Origin: Apostichopus japonicus
Lineage: Eukaryota > Echinodermata > Holothuroidea > Aspidochirotida > Stichopodidae
Direction of reading: 5' to 3'
DNA length: 64,000 nucleotides
Assembly: GCF_037975245.1 (NCBI RefSeq)
Contig: NC_092577.1
Span: forward strand, 19,094,898-19,158,897
The position numbers and the translations under genes are program-made. The notes under the pieces are model-generated. The model ran no database searches. It saw nothing but the letters and a program-made list of their open reading frames with translations, and was not told the origin of the DNA. Position 1 is the first letter of the stretch; each line of letters opens with the position of its first letter. This document shows positions 33,951 through 44,469 of this stretch, one piece after another.

Positions 33951-34656
33951 TGAACACATTGTGAACGAACATCATTCTTTCTTTTCCAAAAAATTATAAC
34001 AATCAACCGCAAGTTGCTTCCGTGCAGTGCTAACAACATATATCTATTACAGAGATTTTCATGCTAAATACAGCCAATGATGTTTTTCAAATTTCCCGAG
34101 ATTTGTTTGGTTAATAGTCCTTACCCATTGTCTGCAAACATGCTTGCATCTTCAGTGCTCAATTAACGCAAAGTATGATGGTTTAACTACGTAACGCGAA
34201 AAGGGGGGGGGGGGGGAATCGTTAATGTCCTGCCGGATTTGTAGCAACAGCCATGTAAATATCCTTAACAACCGGATTTGTTGAACAAAATCACGTTGTT
34301 AACGATATTTACACGATAGTTGCTACAACTCCGAGGAAGTTATTTACATTTATATTGTTAATGTCACATTTGAATAATTGTTTTATCACAGAAAGTTTTG
34401 AGTTAAGACAATCTATAAATTTTGCGGGAAGCTACCACAACATCTCTGATACTGAAAAGGACTTTTCATCTCACAGTATATTATGTTCTCTCAGTTCAGT
34501 TCTGTTCAGTTCTGTTCTCGTGGAGTGCGGACGTGTTTTCGGCTGCTCTCCACCTTTCGTTGACCACACCTTTATTGTGTTTTTACGTTGGCCCTTCATT
34601 AGTTTACAGTTGTGTTTTGGATTTGTTTCGTTTTGGTTTGGACACCCCTAGCTGTC

Positions 34657-35748
34657 ATGGCGGCTCGCCGTGACAGCAAAATCGTATTGTTCAGTTTTTC
34701 GGGGGAGGCTAAGGTCGTCCCCGTACAAGTTTTTTCAGTTTTGCGTTCTGTTGGTTTAAAGGTCCCTGGAGAGGTTGACGCGCTTCAGCGTAAACCTCTC
34801 CGGGGTATGAATTGTTTTGATGTACGGTTTACCTCGGAGGCTGCCCGCGTCCGAGGCGTCCATGTGTTGGAGGGAGTTGAGGGACTGAAGGTCACACCGT
34901 ATGACAGTTCGGTGTGGGTGACAGTCCTCCATCTCCCTCTGGACATGTCTGAACAGGTTGTTGTGCGGACACTGGGGCGTTTTGGAAAAGTGACCGGCTA
35001 CGAGGAGCCGGAATTCCTTGAATGTAAAGGTGTCAAGACCGGGACTAGACGAGTTAGAATCGAACTCAAGTCCGATATCCCCTCTACCTTGTGGGCTAAT
35101 GGGCACAGGGCCCACATTGCATACCCGGGCCAGCCTCGCACTTGTTGGAGGTGTGGGCTGGAAGGGCATGAGGCCAGGTTGTGCCCGAACAAGCGGTGTA
35201 GCCGCTGTTTACAGGTTGGGCATACCCTGGCCGAGTGTAAAGGGGATATCGTTTGCAACTCGTGTGGGAAAACGGGCCATCTCGCCCGTTTATGCCCGGC
35301 CTCTGACACCGTACCACATGATGCTCTTGTCATCGCCTCAGTGTCCGACACTAGCGCCCCGATGGAGGCTTTGTTCCCCCTTTCGTGTCCGACCTCTCCC
35401 CTGATCGAACTTGCCGAGACTGCCAGCCTGCCCACTGAGGCAGAGCAGGACAAAACGGCGGAGATGGTTCTAGCGGAGTGGCACGTGGCGCAGGATGCCG
35501 CTTGTACTGGTTCACCGGTAGCTACGCCCGCTATCGGTGATACTAGTCGGGCCCCGAGTCAACCGGCCCAAGAGACATTAAGTGGCCCAGATTCTGACTC
35601 GCCAATGGAGGACTGCACTACAGCCTTATTAGTTGTGGCTAAGGAGTCCTCCGATTGGTTTGATGAGACAAAACAGGCCACTGATCTCATTGACTCGAGT
35701 GGCCCTACCCGCAGCCGCTTCCGCTATACCGGACACGATGGTCGCTAG
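34657..35748 (+). CDS. LINE ORF1 protein with three CCHC zinc knuckles (ORF1-only element)
   Basis: The frame from MAARRDSKIVLFSF gives 363 residues. The N-terminal half aligns with ORF1 of the LINE at 43280 (shared PGEVDALQ, VRFTSE-like, GVEGL.VTPY, SVWVTV.H and YPGQPRTC.RCG), at roughly half identity by eye. Three CX2CX4HX4C knuckles follow (CWRCGLEGHEARLC, CSRCLQVGHTLAEC, CNSCGKTGHLARLC). Such proteins coat the element RNA in a ribonucleoprotein. The start was chosen because this ATG matches the equivalent start of the other copies; the upstream in-frame ATG (34612) is not conserved. The frame is intact. A perfect 11-bp stem overlaps the stop codon. Confidence 0.85.
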   Translation: MAARRDSKIVLFSFSGEAKVVPVQVFSVLRSVGLKVPGEVDALQRKPLRGMNCFDVRFTSEAARVRGVHVLEGVEGLKVTPYDSSVWVTVLHLPLDMSEQVVVRTLGRFGKVTGYEEPEFLECKGVKTGTRRVRIELKSDIPSTLWANGHRAHIAYPGQPRTCWRCGLEGHEARLCPNKRCSRCLQVGHTLAECKGDIVCNSCGKTGHLARLCPASDTVPHDALVIASVSDTSAPMEALFPLSCPTSPLIELAETASLPTEAEQDKTAEMVLAEWHVAQDAACTGSPVATPAIGDTSRAPSQPAQETLSGPDSDSPMEDCTTALLVVAKESSDWFDETKQATDLIDSSGPTRSRFRYTGHDGR

Positions 35749-35780
35749 TGGACCTCCTGTTCCTGACAGGGAGGTCCACT
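35747..35780 (+). other. 11-bp perfect stem-loop overlapping the ORF1 stop
   Basis: AGTGGACCTCC (35747-35757), loop of 12 nt, GGAGGTCCACT (35770-35780). The stop TAG at 35746-35748 overlaps the base of the stem. The frame one base ahead stays open to 35884 and ends in a very basic tail (PRKKRGNTVRGLKRPVLGKF). Confidence 0.7.
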
Positions 35781-36587
35781 CGATCAAGGTTGACGAGGAG
35801 TTAAGAACTCTGCTCCCTCGTAAGAAAAGGGGGAATACTGTTAGGGGCTTGAAAAGACCCGTATTGGGAAAATTTCGCAGGTAATGCGCAAGCCTGTCGT
35901 CTGCTATCGGGACGGCGTACCCCGGATGAATTTTGGAGTTAGTTAGTTGTTACGTGTGGGGTGGGGGGTTTGTGTGGTCCTTACATAATATGGGTTGGGG
36001 GTTTTCTGTTTGTGGTTTGGTGTTGGCTTTTTGGGGCTGGTTTGTGGAGCTTTGTTTTGGTTCTGTTAGCCTTTGGGTCCGTGTCCTTTTCACGGTCACG
36101 TTAAACGCTATATTTTATACATTTGTGGGTTAGTGAGAGATTTCTGTTTGTGGGCCTTTCAGTTGGGTTTTGGTGGTTGTTAAACAGACTGGGATTGTTT
36201 TTGGTTTTGTTGACCTTTGGTCCGTGTCCGTTTTTTTTTTGCACGTAAAAAGCATTATGTTCTCTCCCTTTTGAGAGTTGATAATGTAAAATGTGCATTT
36301 ATACCAGTTATTTCTTCGTTGCAAACTTGCCTAAAGTTTTGCGGTCCCTTTGACCACGTGCTTCAAGTCATGATTCTGGTGCAACACTAATTCATGTGCA
36401 TAAACTACTGCAGTCATACATCGTCAAAAGTAGTCATTGAAGTTTCGACATTGCGTACAAATGTTATTTAAATACTATAAGTTTCGTGGAGTTGCTTGTT
36501 TCCAAATACTGAAAAGCATCCAGGGTAAATATTGGATCAGTTGCTCTATGGTTGGATGTAGTCTGCGCTTCGTGAGTAACAAGAGGG

Positions 36588-36736
36588 TCGTCCTTTTGTG
36601 TTTTTTTTAATGTTTCAGAGGGTGGTTGGGCGGTTTGTCTCTACAAGTCGGTGGGCGTATGTACTTTTTTTGGGGGGCTCGCTTGACCTGAGTTTCGTGA
36701 CGTTTTGTATCCCGTACGACGGGTCACGTAAAAAGC
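36588..36736 (+). mobile_element. 5'-truncated Tx1-like LINE tail, 149 bp
   Basis: Matches the 3' end of the LINE at 43062-48025 ('aatgtttcagagggtggttgg' through the CCCGT/ACGGG stem-loop to CACGTAAAAAGC). Flanked by a 9-bp duplication ACAAGAGGG (36579-36587 and 36737-36745). Confidence 0.88.
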
Positions 36737-36745
36737 ACAAGAGGG

Positions 36746-37440
36746 GCACAGTATTGAAGTACGTAGGCAATATGACTCACAGAACTAGTTTACTAAACCC
36801 GCCAAGCAAGTTCATTCGTAACACCAATCCAGTTCGGAGTTTCGATTTGCGAAAGGGATTGTGTTGTAAATGGAATATACACAAATCTCGCTCAGCATTG
36901 TTAAGAATTTTAGACCAAAAAACCCGCTAACATGTTATGCAAGAAACGAATTATCCAAGATACACTCGAGTTTTGACTAAGGCTATGTGTTGTAGGTAAG
37001 GTGATATGATCTTTTCTCCACAAATTTTCAGGATATGCGCATGTGCAGTTCAAACTCCGAAGTTTGAACAGGCTTAATACAAATTGCGTGGAATTTAGCG
37101 AGATATGCACACTACCGGGGATATTTGAAGAGTCGGGGTAGCTGGTCAAATCGCTGCAGGTCGAAGCATCGAGGTACTATATACGGAGTTGGAGAGGAGG
37201 AAAGAGTGGCAGGGCAGGCGAAATGAAGGTCGGACGGACGCCCTTGTAAAACAGCGAAGCTAGGGCACTGGATGGCATCAGCCATATATATATTGTGTGG
37301 AGCATTCACAAAGTACAGGCAGTAATAAGATCGCATCTTCTCAACTATAAACACTAGTAAAAGTATAGGTCATATAATAAACGCAATTGGTGTTCGATCG
37401 GGACGAAAACATTTGTCTTTAGTAATCTTACTGTCATTCG
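36746..37440. other. Gene-free stretch
   Basis: No supported gene or element seen. Confidence 0.35.
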
Positions 37441-37640
37441 TTTTACTTGATTGCCGACATTCACAACATATCCAGTATTTCATGCTGGCATTTTGTCTCG
37501 ACACTCGTTTTACTTGATTACCGACATTCCCAGATTATCTCTACACATTGTTGGAGGGGCTCAATGAAATCAGTGCAGTATTTTTATGCTGGTACTTTGT
37601 CTAGACACTCGACGTTGTACTTGATTTCCGACATTCACAG
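37441..37640 (+). repeat. Short imperfect tandem repeat
   Basis: Units with 'ttttacttgattgccgacattc', 'tgctggcattttgtctcgacac' and variants recur two to three times (near 37440, 37507 and 37615). Period is uneven. Confidence 0.6.
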
Positions 37641-37981
37641 CGTATATGCATAGCCTATAAGTATAACATAATAACATTTTAAAAGTTGTTTACCATGCAG
37701 CCTCCTATTCGTATGAGTTGTGCTAACGCACATGTTATCTGATAGGCTGGCTGTGGGAGATACGGTAGCTTATAAAAGCTACTCCAAAATGGACTTGGAC
37801 CTCCAAGACCCCTATTGTTTTTGGTGCAGGTGTGTATAGCCACGTACAGTAGACTGACCTGTGTTTATTTAATGTATCAAAATGGTGGTTCGGGCCATTT
37901 CTATAGTAACAGCTAGTTCTGCTTTCGAGTGTACTTTCTAGGAACACAGACAAATTGACGGGTCTAGAGAATTTCACTGAG

Positions 37982-38096
37982 GACGCAGAAAAAAGAAAAA
38001 AAGAAGAAAAAAGGGAAAAGGAGGGAGAAAAAAGAAAAGGAGGAGAGGAAGGAAGGGAGAAGAAAAAGGAAAAAAGGAGGGAGTAGAAGATAGCCA
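37982..38096. repeat. ~115-bp purine-only tract
   Basis: The plus strand is almost entirely A and G from about 37985 to 38096. Such mirror-type polypurine runs can form triplex DNA. Serine/phenylalanine-rich minus frames here come from the tract and are not genes. Confidence 0.9.
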
Positions 38097-38338
38097 AGAC
38101 CTAGGGAAGAGAAAGAGGAACAGTCACAGTTAAAGCGCTGATCCCTATAATATACACAGGGTAGCCAGTGACAGATCAAGGATTACGGAGGGGGTGTGCG
38201 CCTCACCCTACCCTTTACACCGAGAACTCTATTTTAGACGTTTCCATTTTTCCTCTCACTAATGTATCTATATAAATACTATATATGGTCTATCATAACG
38301 CGTGTGTGTGTGTATGGACGCCTTAAACAATTGTACAA

Positions 38339-39100
38339 TTGTGCTATATGGAACCAACTGTGGCTGGTCTTGAACTCGACCTTCAGGCCGGTCTTGAACA
38401 AAACCAAGTTGCTTATTGCGTAGCACCAGGTGAGGGAAATAGACCTATGGGCTTGTTTCAATACACTAATTCAGAAATACTTGCGTTCCCAACATTGTTT
38501 TGTGGACAGCCTAAAAGTGACACTAAAGATAAAGTACACTATAGCACAATATGTAAATGGGAATTGCGTCACAAAGATAGACGATTTGCCAAATCTGTCC
38601 CTAACATATTCTACAAAACCAAGAAACTACAAATTAACCAAATACAGCAGAAAGTTACACTTAGCATGCGAAAGAAGAAAACACAGGGAAAGAACTTAAC
38701 TGCTAAGCATTTCAAAACAAGTGAAAGTATCAATCAAATCTTGACTCTAGATGAAGGATTTAGAGTATTCCGAACATTACGAGGATGCCCTCCCTATTGG
38801 GAAAAGTCCAAGAGAGAATTGTTTGCGATGATTCGACAACTTGGAATCCCAACATGGTTTCTGTCATTCTCTGCTGCTGCAACAAGGTGGCTTCACCTAC
38901 TCAAAAACCTTGGAAGAACAGTCAATCACAAACATTTCACAGATGAAGAACTACTAAACATGAATTGGAATGACAAGTCTAATCTTATCCAGAGTGACCC
39001 TGTTACATGTGCACGACACTTTGATTACATGTTTCGCAGGTTCCTGAATGATTTCATGGATAGGTCATATCATCCAATTGGTGAAATCATTTCTACAGAG
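38339..39100 (+). pseudogene. Helitron Rep/helicase protein, N-terminal piece
   Basis: The frame contains VAPGEGNRPMGLF and LAFPTLFCGQPKSD, typical of the Helitron N-terminal region, then FRTLRGCPPYWEKSKRELFAM and RQLGIPTWFLSFSAAATRW (Helitron_like_N type), ending SYHPIGEIIS before a stop at 39101-39103. The proper frame resumes at once in another phase (FYRVEFQQRGSPHIHML), so a frameshift lies near 39088. This part of the protein binds and nicks the transposon end. Confidence 0.85.
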
Positions 39101-39784
39101 TAGAGTTCCAGCAGAGAGGTTCCCCACACATTCACATGCTGGTTTGGATTAAAAATGCACCTTTATGTGGGAATGCAGCAGCTACGGATATTGTATCCTT
39201 TATTGACCAATATGTCACATGTAACAAACCTCCTGACACAGTCAACCAAACTGTTAACTTGCAATCTCATAGCCATGCAAAGACATGCAGGAAAAAGAGA
39301 CAAGATGTTTGCCGCTTTGGGTTTCCTATCCCACCAATGCCTAGAACCATGATTCTAACACCATAAAAGCAATGACAAAACTACAGAATTGTACAAGTGC
39401 ATAAAAGCTTACTTGGATGATTTGAAACTTGCTGAAGAAGTTACTGATACATTTGAAGATATGTTGACAAAGTTTGAAACCACAGAAATGACTACATTAT
39501 TGCTATTCGTTCATCCATAACATCGGACAAAATCTTTCTCAAAAGATCACCATCAGAGGTCAGAATTAATGGTTACAATTTTGCTGGAAACTTGGAAAGC
39601 TAATTCGGACATCCAATACATATTGGACCCATATGCATGTGCCATGTACATTGTATCTTACATTAGCATAGGACAAAGAGGTATGAGTAACCTTATGCAG
39701 CGTGCAACAGAAGCAAGAGAAGGAAACATGGACATTAAACAACAAGGTTCGACACATTGGAAACAAGTTCCTAAATCATGTTGA
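39091..39784 (+). pseudogene. Helitron Rep catalytic core (HUH and two-tyrosine motifs)
   Basis: PHIHML at 39124-39141 gives the HUH metal-binding motif (HIH). It is followed by HSHAKTCRKKRQDVCRFGFP with the conserved CRFGFP. The catalytic tyrosines lie in YACAMYIVSYISIGQRG at about 39632-39683; the Tyr pair with three residues between is present but the lysine usually found three residues later is Ile. Frames change near 39370 and again near 39740. In an active element this domain cuts DNA by forming a 5'-phosphotyrosine. Here it is broken. Confidence 0.85.
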
Positions 39785-40237
39785 AATGAGTGCTCAAGAA
39801 GCAGTGTATTTGGTGTTGCAAATGTCACTGAGGAAAGCCTCCAGGCAATTTCTGTTCGTGAACAGCTCGCCACCAGAAAATCGAACAATCCTGATCAAAC
39901 CAGATATTGAATGTATGGCACTTATCAGGAAGTATGCTGTCCGACCTCAAGCACTTCATCATTATTGCTTAGCAGACTTTGCAGCTTGGTATGATATTAG
40001 TAGTGACAACAAGAGTAACGATTGTGCTGATAATGATGATGCTCATATGGCTGAACTTCTCAACAAAGATAGTGTTAACGATGACTATGATTAAGCTGAT
40101 GACCTCGATATGACTGAAATTATGCAAAGTACTGATGAGGTCAAATACTACACAGTTGGTGCGTTGAAATTTAGAAAAAGAAACAAAGCCAAGATCATTA
40201 GATATGTTCGGTTTAACAACATTGAAGAATTACAAAT
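39785..40237 (+). pseudogene. Helitron linker between Rep and helicase
   Basis: MSAQEAVYLVLQMSLRKASR and NSSPPENRTILIKP match the region after the Rep core in Helitrons. KRNKAKIIRYVRFNN and IEELQ follow, up to the MITE insertion. A stop separates the frames near 40095. After deletion of the insertion, IEELQ continues in frame as IPRLPDSEYRTLVRSLSKMQ at 50938 onward. Confidence 0.8.
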
Positions 40238-40771
40238 GGTTACATCTCTATGTTCCGACGTCTCTATGTTCCGACGTCTCTATGTTCCGACAAATTGTTT
40301 GGACTGTAAATTTTTGTGACCCAAATTTTTTCGGACCCCATTTTTTTAGGACCCAATTTTTTTGGACCCAATTTTTTTCTGGCCCAATATTTGTTCACCC
40401 AAATTTGTTTGTGGACCCAATTTTTTTTCGACCTCATTTTTGTGCACCCAATTTGTGGGGACCCATTTTTTCGGACTTTTGGGACCCATTTTTTGGGGAC
40501 CTAATTAGGGGGTCAGGGAAAAAATTGGTCATAAATCATATCATGTTGGTCCAAAAGTTGGGTCCCGAAAAAGTTTGGTCCAAAATAATTGGGTCCCAAA
40601 AACCATTGGTGAGAATAAAATTTGGTCCGAAAACATGTTGGTAAAAATTTTGCACAAAAAAATATGGGTCCCAAAAAGGTTTGGTCCAAAAAAATGGGGT
40701 CCGAAAACAAATTGGGTTACAAATGGGGTCCGACTAAAATTTGGTTAAAAAAAATTAGAGTCCAAACAATT

Positions 40772-41062
40772 TGTCGGAACATAGAGACGTCGGAACATAG
40801 AGACGTCGGAACATAGAGACGTCGGAACATAGAGACGTCGGAACATAGAGACGTCGGAACATAGAGACGTCGGAACATAGAGACGTCGGAACATAGAGAC
40901 GTCGGAACATAGAGACGTCGGAACATAGAGACGTCGGAACATAGAGACGTCGGAACATAGAGACGTCGGAACATAGAGACGTCGGAACATAGAGACGTCG
41001 GAACATAGAGACGTCGGAACATAGAGACGTCGGAACATAGAGACGTCGGAACATAGAGATGT
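40772..41062. repeat. 16-bp minisatellite CGGAACATAGAGACGT in the right MITE arm
   Basis: About 18 near-identical tandem units. The left arm (40242-40292) carries only about three of the same units in inverse orientation. The last unit is changed to AACATAGAGATGT and is the LINE target site. The long open frames across it (LYVPTSLCSDVSMFRR repeats) are a product of the repeat. Confidence 0.95.
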
Positions 41063-41229
41063 GCTTTTTACGTGACCCGTCATACGGGATACAAAACGTC
41101 ACGGCCAAACGGCACTACCAAACCATCCCATTCTTACAAACGAAACTCAGGTCAAGCGAGCCAAAAAAAGTACATACGCTCACCGACCTGCAGAGACAAA
41201 ACGCCCACGCCCCCACTGAAATATTAAAA

Positions 41230-43052
41230 AACTACAAAAGGACGACCAGCACGCAGCGAAACAAAACACCCTTCCCCAGCACACCACCGTCCAAAAAAGG
41301 CAGCCCTAGATAAACGGCGAAAATCGCCTTCAACCTGAAGGCGAATGTCACACTTCACCGCCTCCAGGACTGCCTGCCAACTGGCAAATTTCCCCCTAAA
41401 AACAACATCACATCTATTCCTCCAAATAAGTTTTTTTACAACAGAACAAACATAAATAATACGCTGCAACACAGCAACGGAACAAACTGGAGGATCTAAT
41501 CCATATAAAACAAAACCCTGTCCTACCGACCAGGAACGGTCTCCCGTTAAACGGTCGGTCCAGGACTGAAACCACTCCCACAAGTTGAAAACAAAGGGGC
41601 AATGCCAAAAAACATGGGCAGTACTCTCTAAGCTGTCACAGCCGGTCCTCGGGCACAGTCCATCACCCAATCGCCAGTGATACCTTTTCAGATTGGTCAC
41701 CAAGGCACCGTGTGCAATTCTCCATGCAAGATCACGGAGCCTGCAACCATTCAGCCTTGAATGCACCGGACGCCATACTTCGACAGGATGACGTCCCTGT
41801 ACAAAAATTGCATTCAAGGCCCCTATCCCGCAAGGAACTGAGAACGACGGCCGGCCGTGACAGGTCAACAGGGGGCAACTCAATAAGAGCGGAGCAAATG
41901 ACACGCACCACTCTGCTTGGTGTGCTACTATGCGGTTCTCTGTTGCTAAACAGCGCCGGAACCCATCGACGCAAGTGCAACCCGCCCCAAAAACGTACAA
42001 AATATGAACAAGGCAACCCTGGGTCAGTTACCGCTACAAACAATTGCTTAAATAACAAACAAGTTAACTTACTTCCCAGATGAACCACCCCTAGTTCCCC
42101 CTTCTCCAGTTTTTGGTACAATATCGCCCTCTTGACCAGCTCTGTACCACCAGACCATATGAATGAAAAAATCGCCCTCTCCAACCGCACCAGGACGCGA
42201 CGCGGAATTGGGTACACCGCGCCCGGGTACCACAAGATGGGCGAAACGAAACGATTAATAACGGTGACTTTCCCCAAGATCGAAAGCCAGCGGGTGCCAA
42301 AGGTTTCGAGTCTGCTCTGAAATACCTCAGCCCTCTCGCTCCAGGTGACATCACAAGGTGCATCGTATCCGAACCATATACCATTAATTTTGATATTCTG
42401 ATCCGACCACGACGCACCGAATGGTAAGTCTCTGTATCTCCAGCTACCAAGACGAAGGCCCTTTGTCTTTTCTGGATTCAACTTCGCCCCGGTAGCTCTC
42501 TCAAAAATAGATAAATCCTGCGAGAGTGCGCGAAAGGAGCCCAGACTCGAAACAACACATGTCACGTCATCAGCATATTGAATACATTTCACTTTGGGCA
42601 CCCCCTGGCACAACGAATGGGGCAAGTCTGGAGTCCCTTTCCAAAAGACCAGAGAGGGACTCGCTTAAACAAAACATAAAGTAATGGAGACAGAGGGCAC
42701 CCCTGGCGCACCCCCCTCTCCACGTTAAAAACCTCCGAACAAAACCCATTTACGATAACAGAACTGAAACTTTCTTCATACAAAACAGAAATCCATTTAC
42801 GAAAATTTGGGTGCAACGGAAACGTCTCCAATACATTCATTAAAAAACCGCGATCCACCATGTCAAAGGCCTTCTGCTGGTCCAGAGACACCAATGCACA
42901 TGGCAGATCACGCTCAATAACAAAGTCGGTCAAGTCGCGCATCAACCACAAGTTCTGCTGGATGCAATGACCCTTCACTGCACAAGTCTGGAGATCACCC
43001 ACAAGATGCGGCATAGCCAGTGCAAGGCGGTTGCACAAAGCCTTAGCCAGCA
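41230..43052 (-). pseudogene. LINE ORF2, C-terminal half (RT and zinc-finger end)
   Basis: Minus-strand pieces carry LVSLDQQKAFDMVDRGFL (RT motif with D), VERGVRQGCPLSPLLYVLF, IQYADDVTCVVSSLGSF (YADD active site) and further down TNLKRYHWRLGDGLCPRTGC with an ESTAHVFWHC ending. Frames shift near 42625 and 42000. It begins exactly where the half at 48035-49582 stops, showing they are one gene interrupted by the inner LINE. Confidence 0.9.
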
Positions 43053-43279
43053 ACTTGTAGTTGGCAGTTGGCTTTCGTGGAGTGCAGACGTGTTTTTCGC
43101 TCTCGCTCTCCATCTGATACAGCTACTTTCTTACCGTACTGTACTGTGCTATACTTCCCGCCAGGCGGGTGTGTGCGTTTGTCGTATATAGTTATATAGT
43201 TACCGTATATCGTTTTAAGTTTAAACCTGTCCTTAGTTTGTTTTTGTTACTCCTCTGTGGCCTAGCCACCTTCGGTATC

Positions 43280-44449
43280 ATGGCATCGCGCCGTGATTCC
43301 AAAATTGTTAAGTTGACCTTCACCGGTGAACAAGCGGTTCCACCGGTGCAAGTTTTTAGTATTTTAAAGAGTAAGGGTGTTGTTGTGCCTGGAGAGGTTG
43401 ATGCTTTACAAGCTCTCCAGGGTCGTAATACGTATGATCTACGTTTTACCAGTGACGTGACCCGGCAGAAGGGTGTCACGTTGCTGAGTGGGGTTGAAGG
43501 TTTGACAGTTACTCCATACGAACGTTCCGTATGGGTAACTGTCATCCACGTAGGATTAGAGGTGCGTCAGGAACTTGTCGCAACTGTTTTAGGTCGGTTT
43601 GGGTCTGTCAAGGCCATCAAAATGTGCTCCTACGCACAGGCCCCTGGGGTGTTCAACGGGCACCGACAGGTTCGGATCGACCTCAAGCAGGACATTCCCT
43701 CCTTCCTTTTTATTGCCGGGCATAAAGCTCACGTGCGTTACCCCGGTCAGCCCCGTACCTGCTTCAGGTGTGGGGAGACCGGGCACGAAGCCAAGGGCTG
43801 CCCAAATAAAAATTGTGGGCGCTGCCTTCGTCTTGGGCATGATACCTCTGCTTGCCCAAGCGAAGTCGTGTGCTCACTCTGTGGGAAGGAGGGACATGTA
43901 TTTCGCGCTTGTCCCTCCTCTTATGTCTTTATGACAAAGAGTGGGGGTCAAGCAAAGGCGCCAAGTTCTGGCGCACCTACTGCACCGGAGGAAGCTCCAC
44001 GCAAGGAGGGGGAACCGGGTGAGGATTCACTCTCCGCACCTGGTTCACCCTCCCCCGTAGTTGCAGACCCCGTGCCCGCACCGAGAAAGTCTCCACCAGC
44101 TTCCCCCATCAACCCCGTGCCCGCACCGTCTCCACCACACAGCGAAGCGGACACGGGGTCTCCACCAGCTTCCCCCATCAACCCGTCCAGTTCCATCCCC
44201 AGTCCGCCGCCGGTATCGCCAGATCCGGAGACCCTTTCTGACGACGACTCGGTCGTCGGGTCTCCGGAGGCTATGTCTGACAGCGACTCCGGAGGCTCGG
44301 TGATCGTCGAGCCGAAACGTGCCACTGGGACGAGCTGGTACGACGAGATGGGGGAACCCTCTCTAAAAAGGTCGGCCTCAAGCGACGACTCCGACGACGA
44401 TATGTCGTCTAGAGCGCGCTTGAAGCTTACAGAATCGTCGTCGGCGTAG
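43280..44449 (+). CDS. LINE ORF1 protein, three CCHC zinc knuckles, intact
   Basis: 389 residues from MASRRDSKIV. I chose this ATG because the same start is conserved in the two related copies (34657 and 50702), although the frame is open further upstream. The N-terminal half is an uncharacterised RNA-binding-type region, followed by CFRCGETGHEAKGC, CGRCLRLGHDTSAC and CSLCGKEGHVFRAC, each CX2CX4HX4C. The C-terminal third is low-complexity, rich in Pro and Ser, with repeated PASPIN-type phrases, and ends with an acidic serine-rich part (SSDDSDDDMSS). It would package the element RNA. ORF2 starts 20 nt after its stop in another frame, suggesting reinitiation or a similar coupled mechanism. Confidence 0.88.
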   Translation: MASRRDSKIVKLTFTGEQAVPPVQVFSILKSKGVVVPGEVDALQALQGRNTYDLRFTSDVTRQKGVTLLSGVEGLTVTPYERSVWVTVIHVGLEVRQELVATVLGRFGSVKAIKMCSYAQAPGVFNGHRQVRIDLKQDIPSFLFIAGHKAHVRYPGQPRTCFRCGETGHEAKGCPNKNCGRCLRLGHDTSACPSEVVCSLCGKEGHVFRACPSSYVFMTKSGGQAKAPSSGAPTAPEEAPRKEGEPGEDSLSAPGSPSPVVADPVPAPRKSPPASPINPVPAPSPPHSEADTGSPPASPINPSSSIPSPPPVSPDPETLSDDDSVVGSPEAMSDSDSGGSVIVEPKRATGTSWYDEMGEPSLKRSASSDDSDDDMSSRARLKLTESSSA

Positions 44450-44469
44450 TTTTGCCCCATTACCCTCTC

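Larger units (their letters stand above)
34493..36253 (+). mobile_element. Full-length ORF1-only non-LTR retrotransposon (half-LINE)
   Basis: Bounded by a perfect 13-bp target duplication ATTATGTTCTCTC (34480-34492 and 36254-36266). The 5' part shares 'tcgtggagtgcggacgtgttt' with the 5' ends of the two long LINEs in this window, and the 3' end has the same terminal CACGTAAAAAGC. Between them is one ORF1 with three zinc knuckles (34657-35748) followed by about 500 bp without ORF2. Duplicate tails at 17144-17229 and 29510-29562 show that this 3' end has been mobilised repeatedly. It would need a reverse transcriptase from a related full LINE. An analogue in layout is the mammalian HAL1 (ORF1-only L1). 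Confidence 0.85.

Noticed and set aside
37735-38179. Minus-strand Ser/Phe/Leu-rich frames of 71 and 120 codons
   Set aside because: They come from the purine-only tract, which on the other strand gives TTT/TCT/CTT codons.
40316-40710. FLGPNFFGPNFF-type frames on both strands
   Set aside because: They come from the 'ggacccaattttttt' low-complexity hairpin interior of the MITE.
40717-41108. Three overlapping minus-strand frames of over 100 codons with LYVPTSLCSDVSMFRR repeats
   Set aside because: They are translations of the 16-bp minisatellite in all frames, because the repeat has no stop. Not genes.
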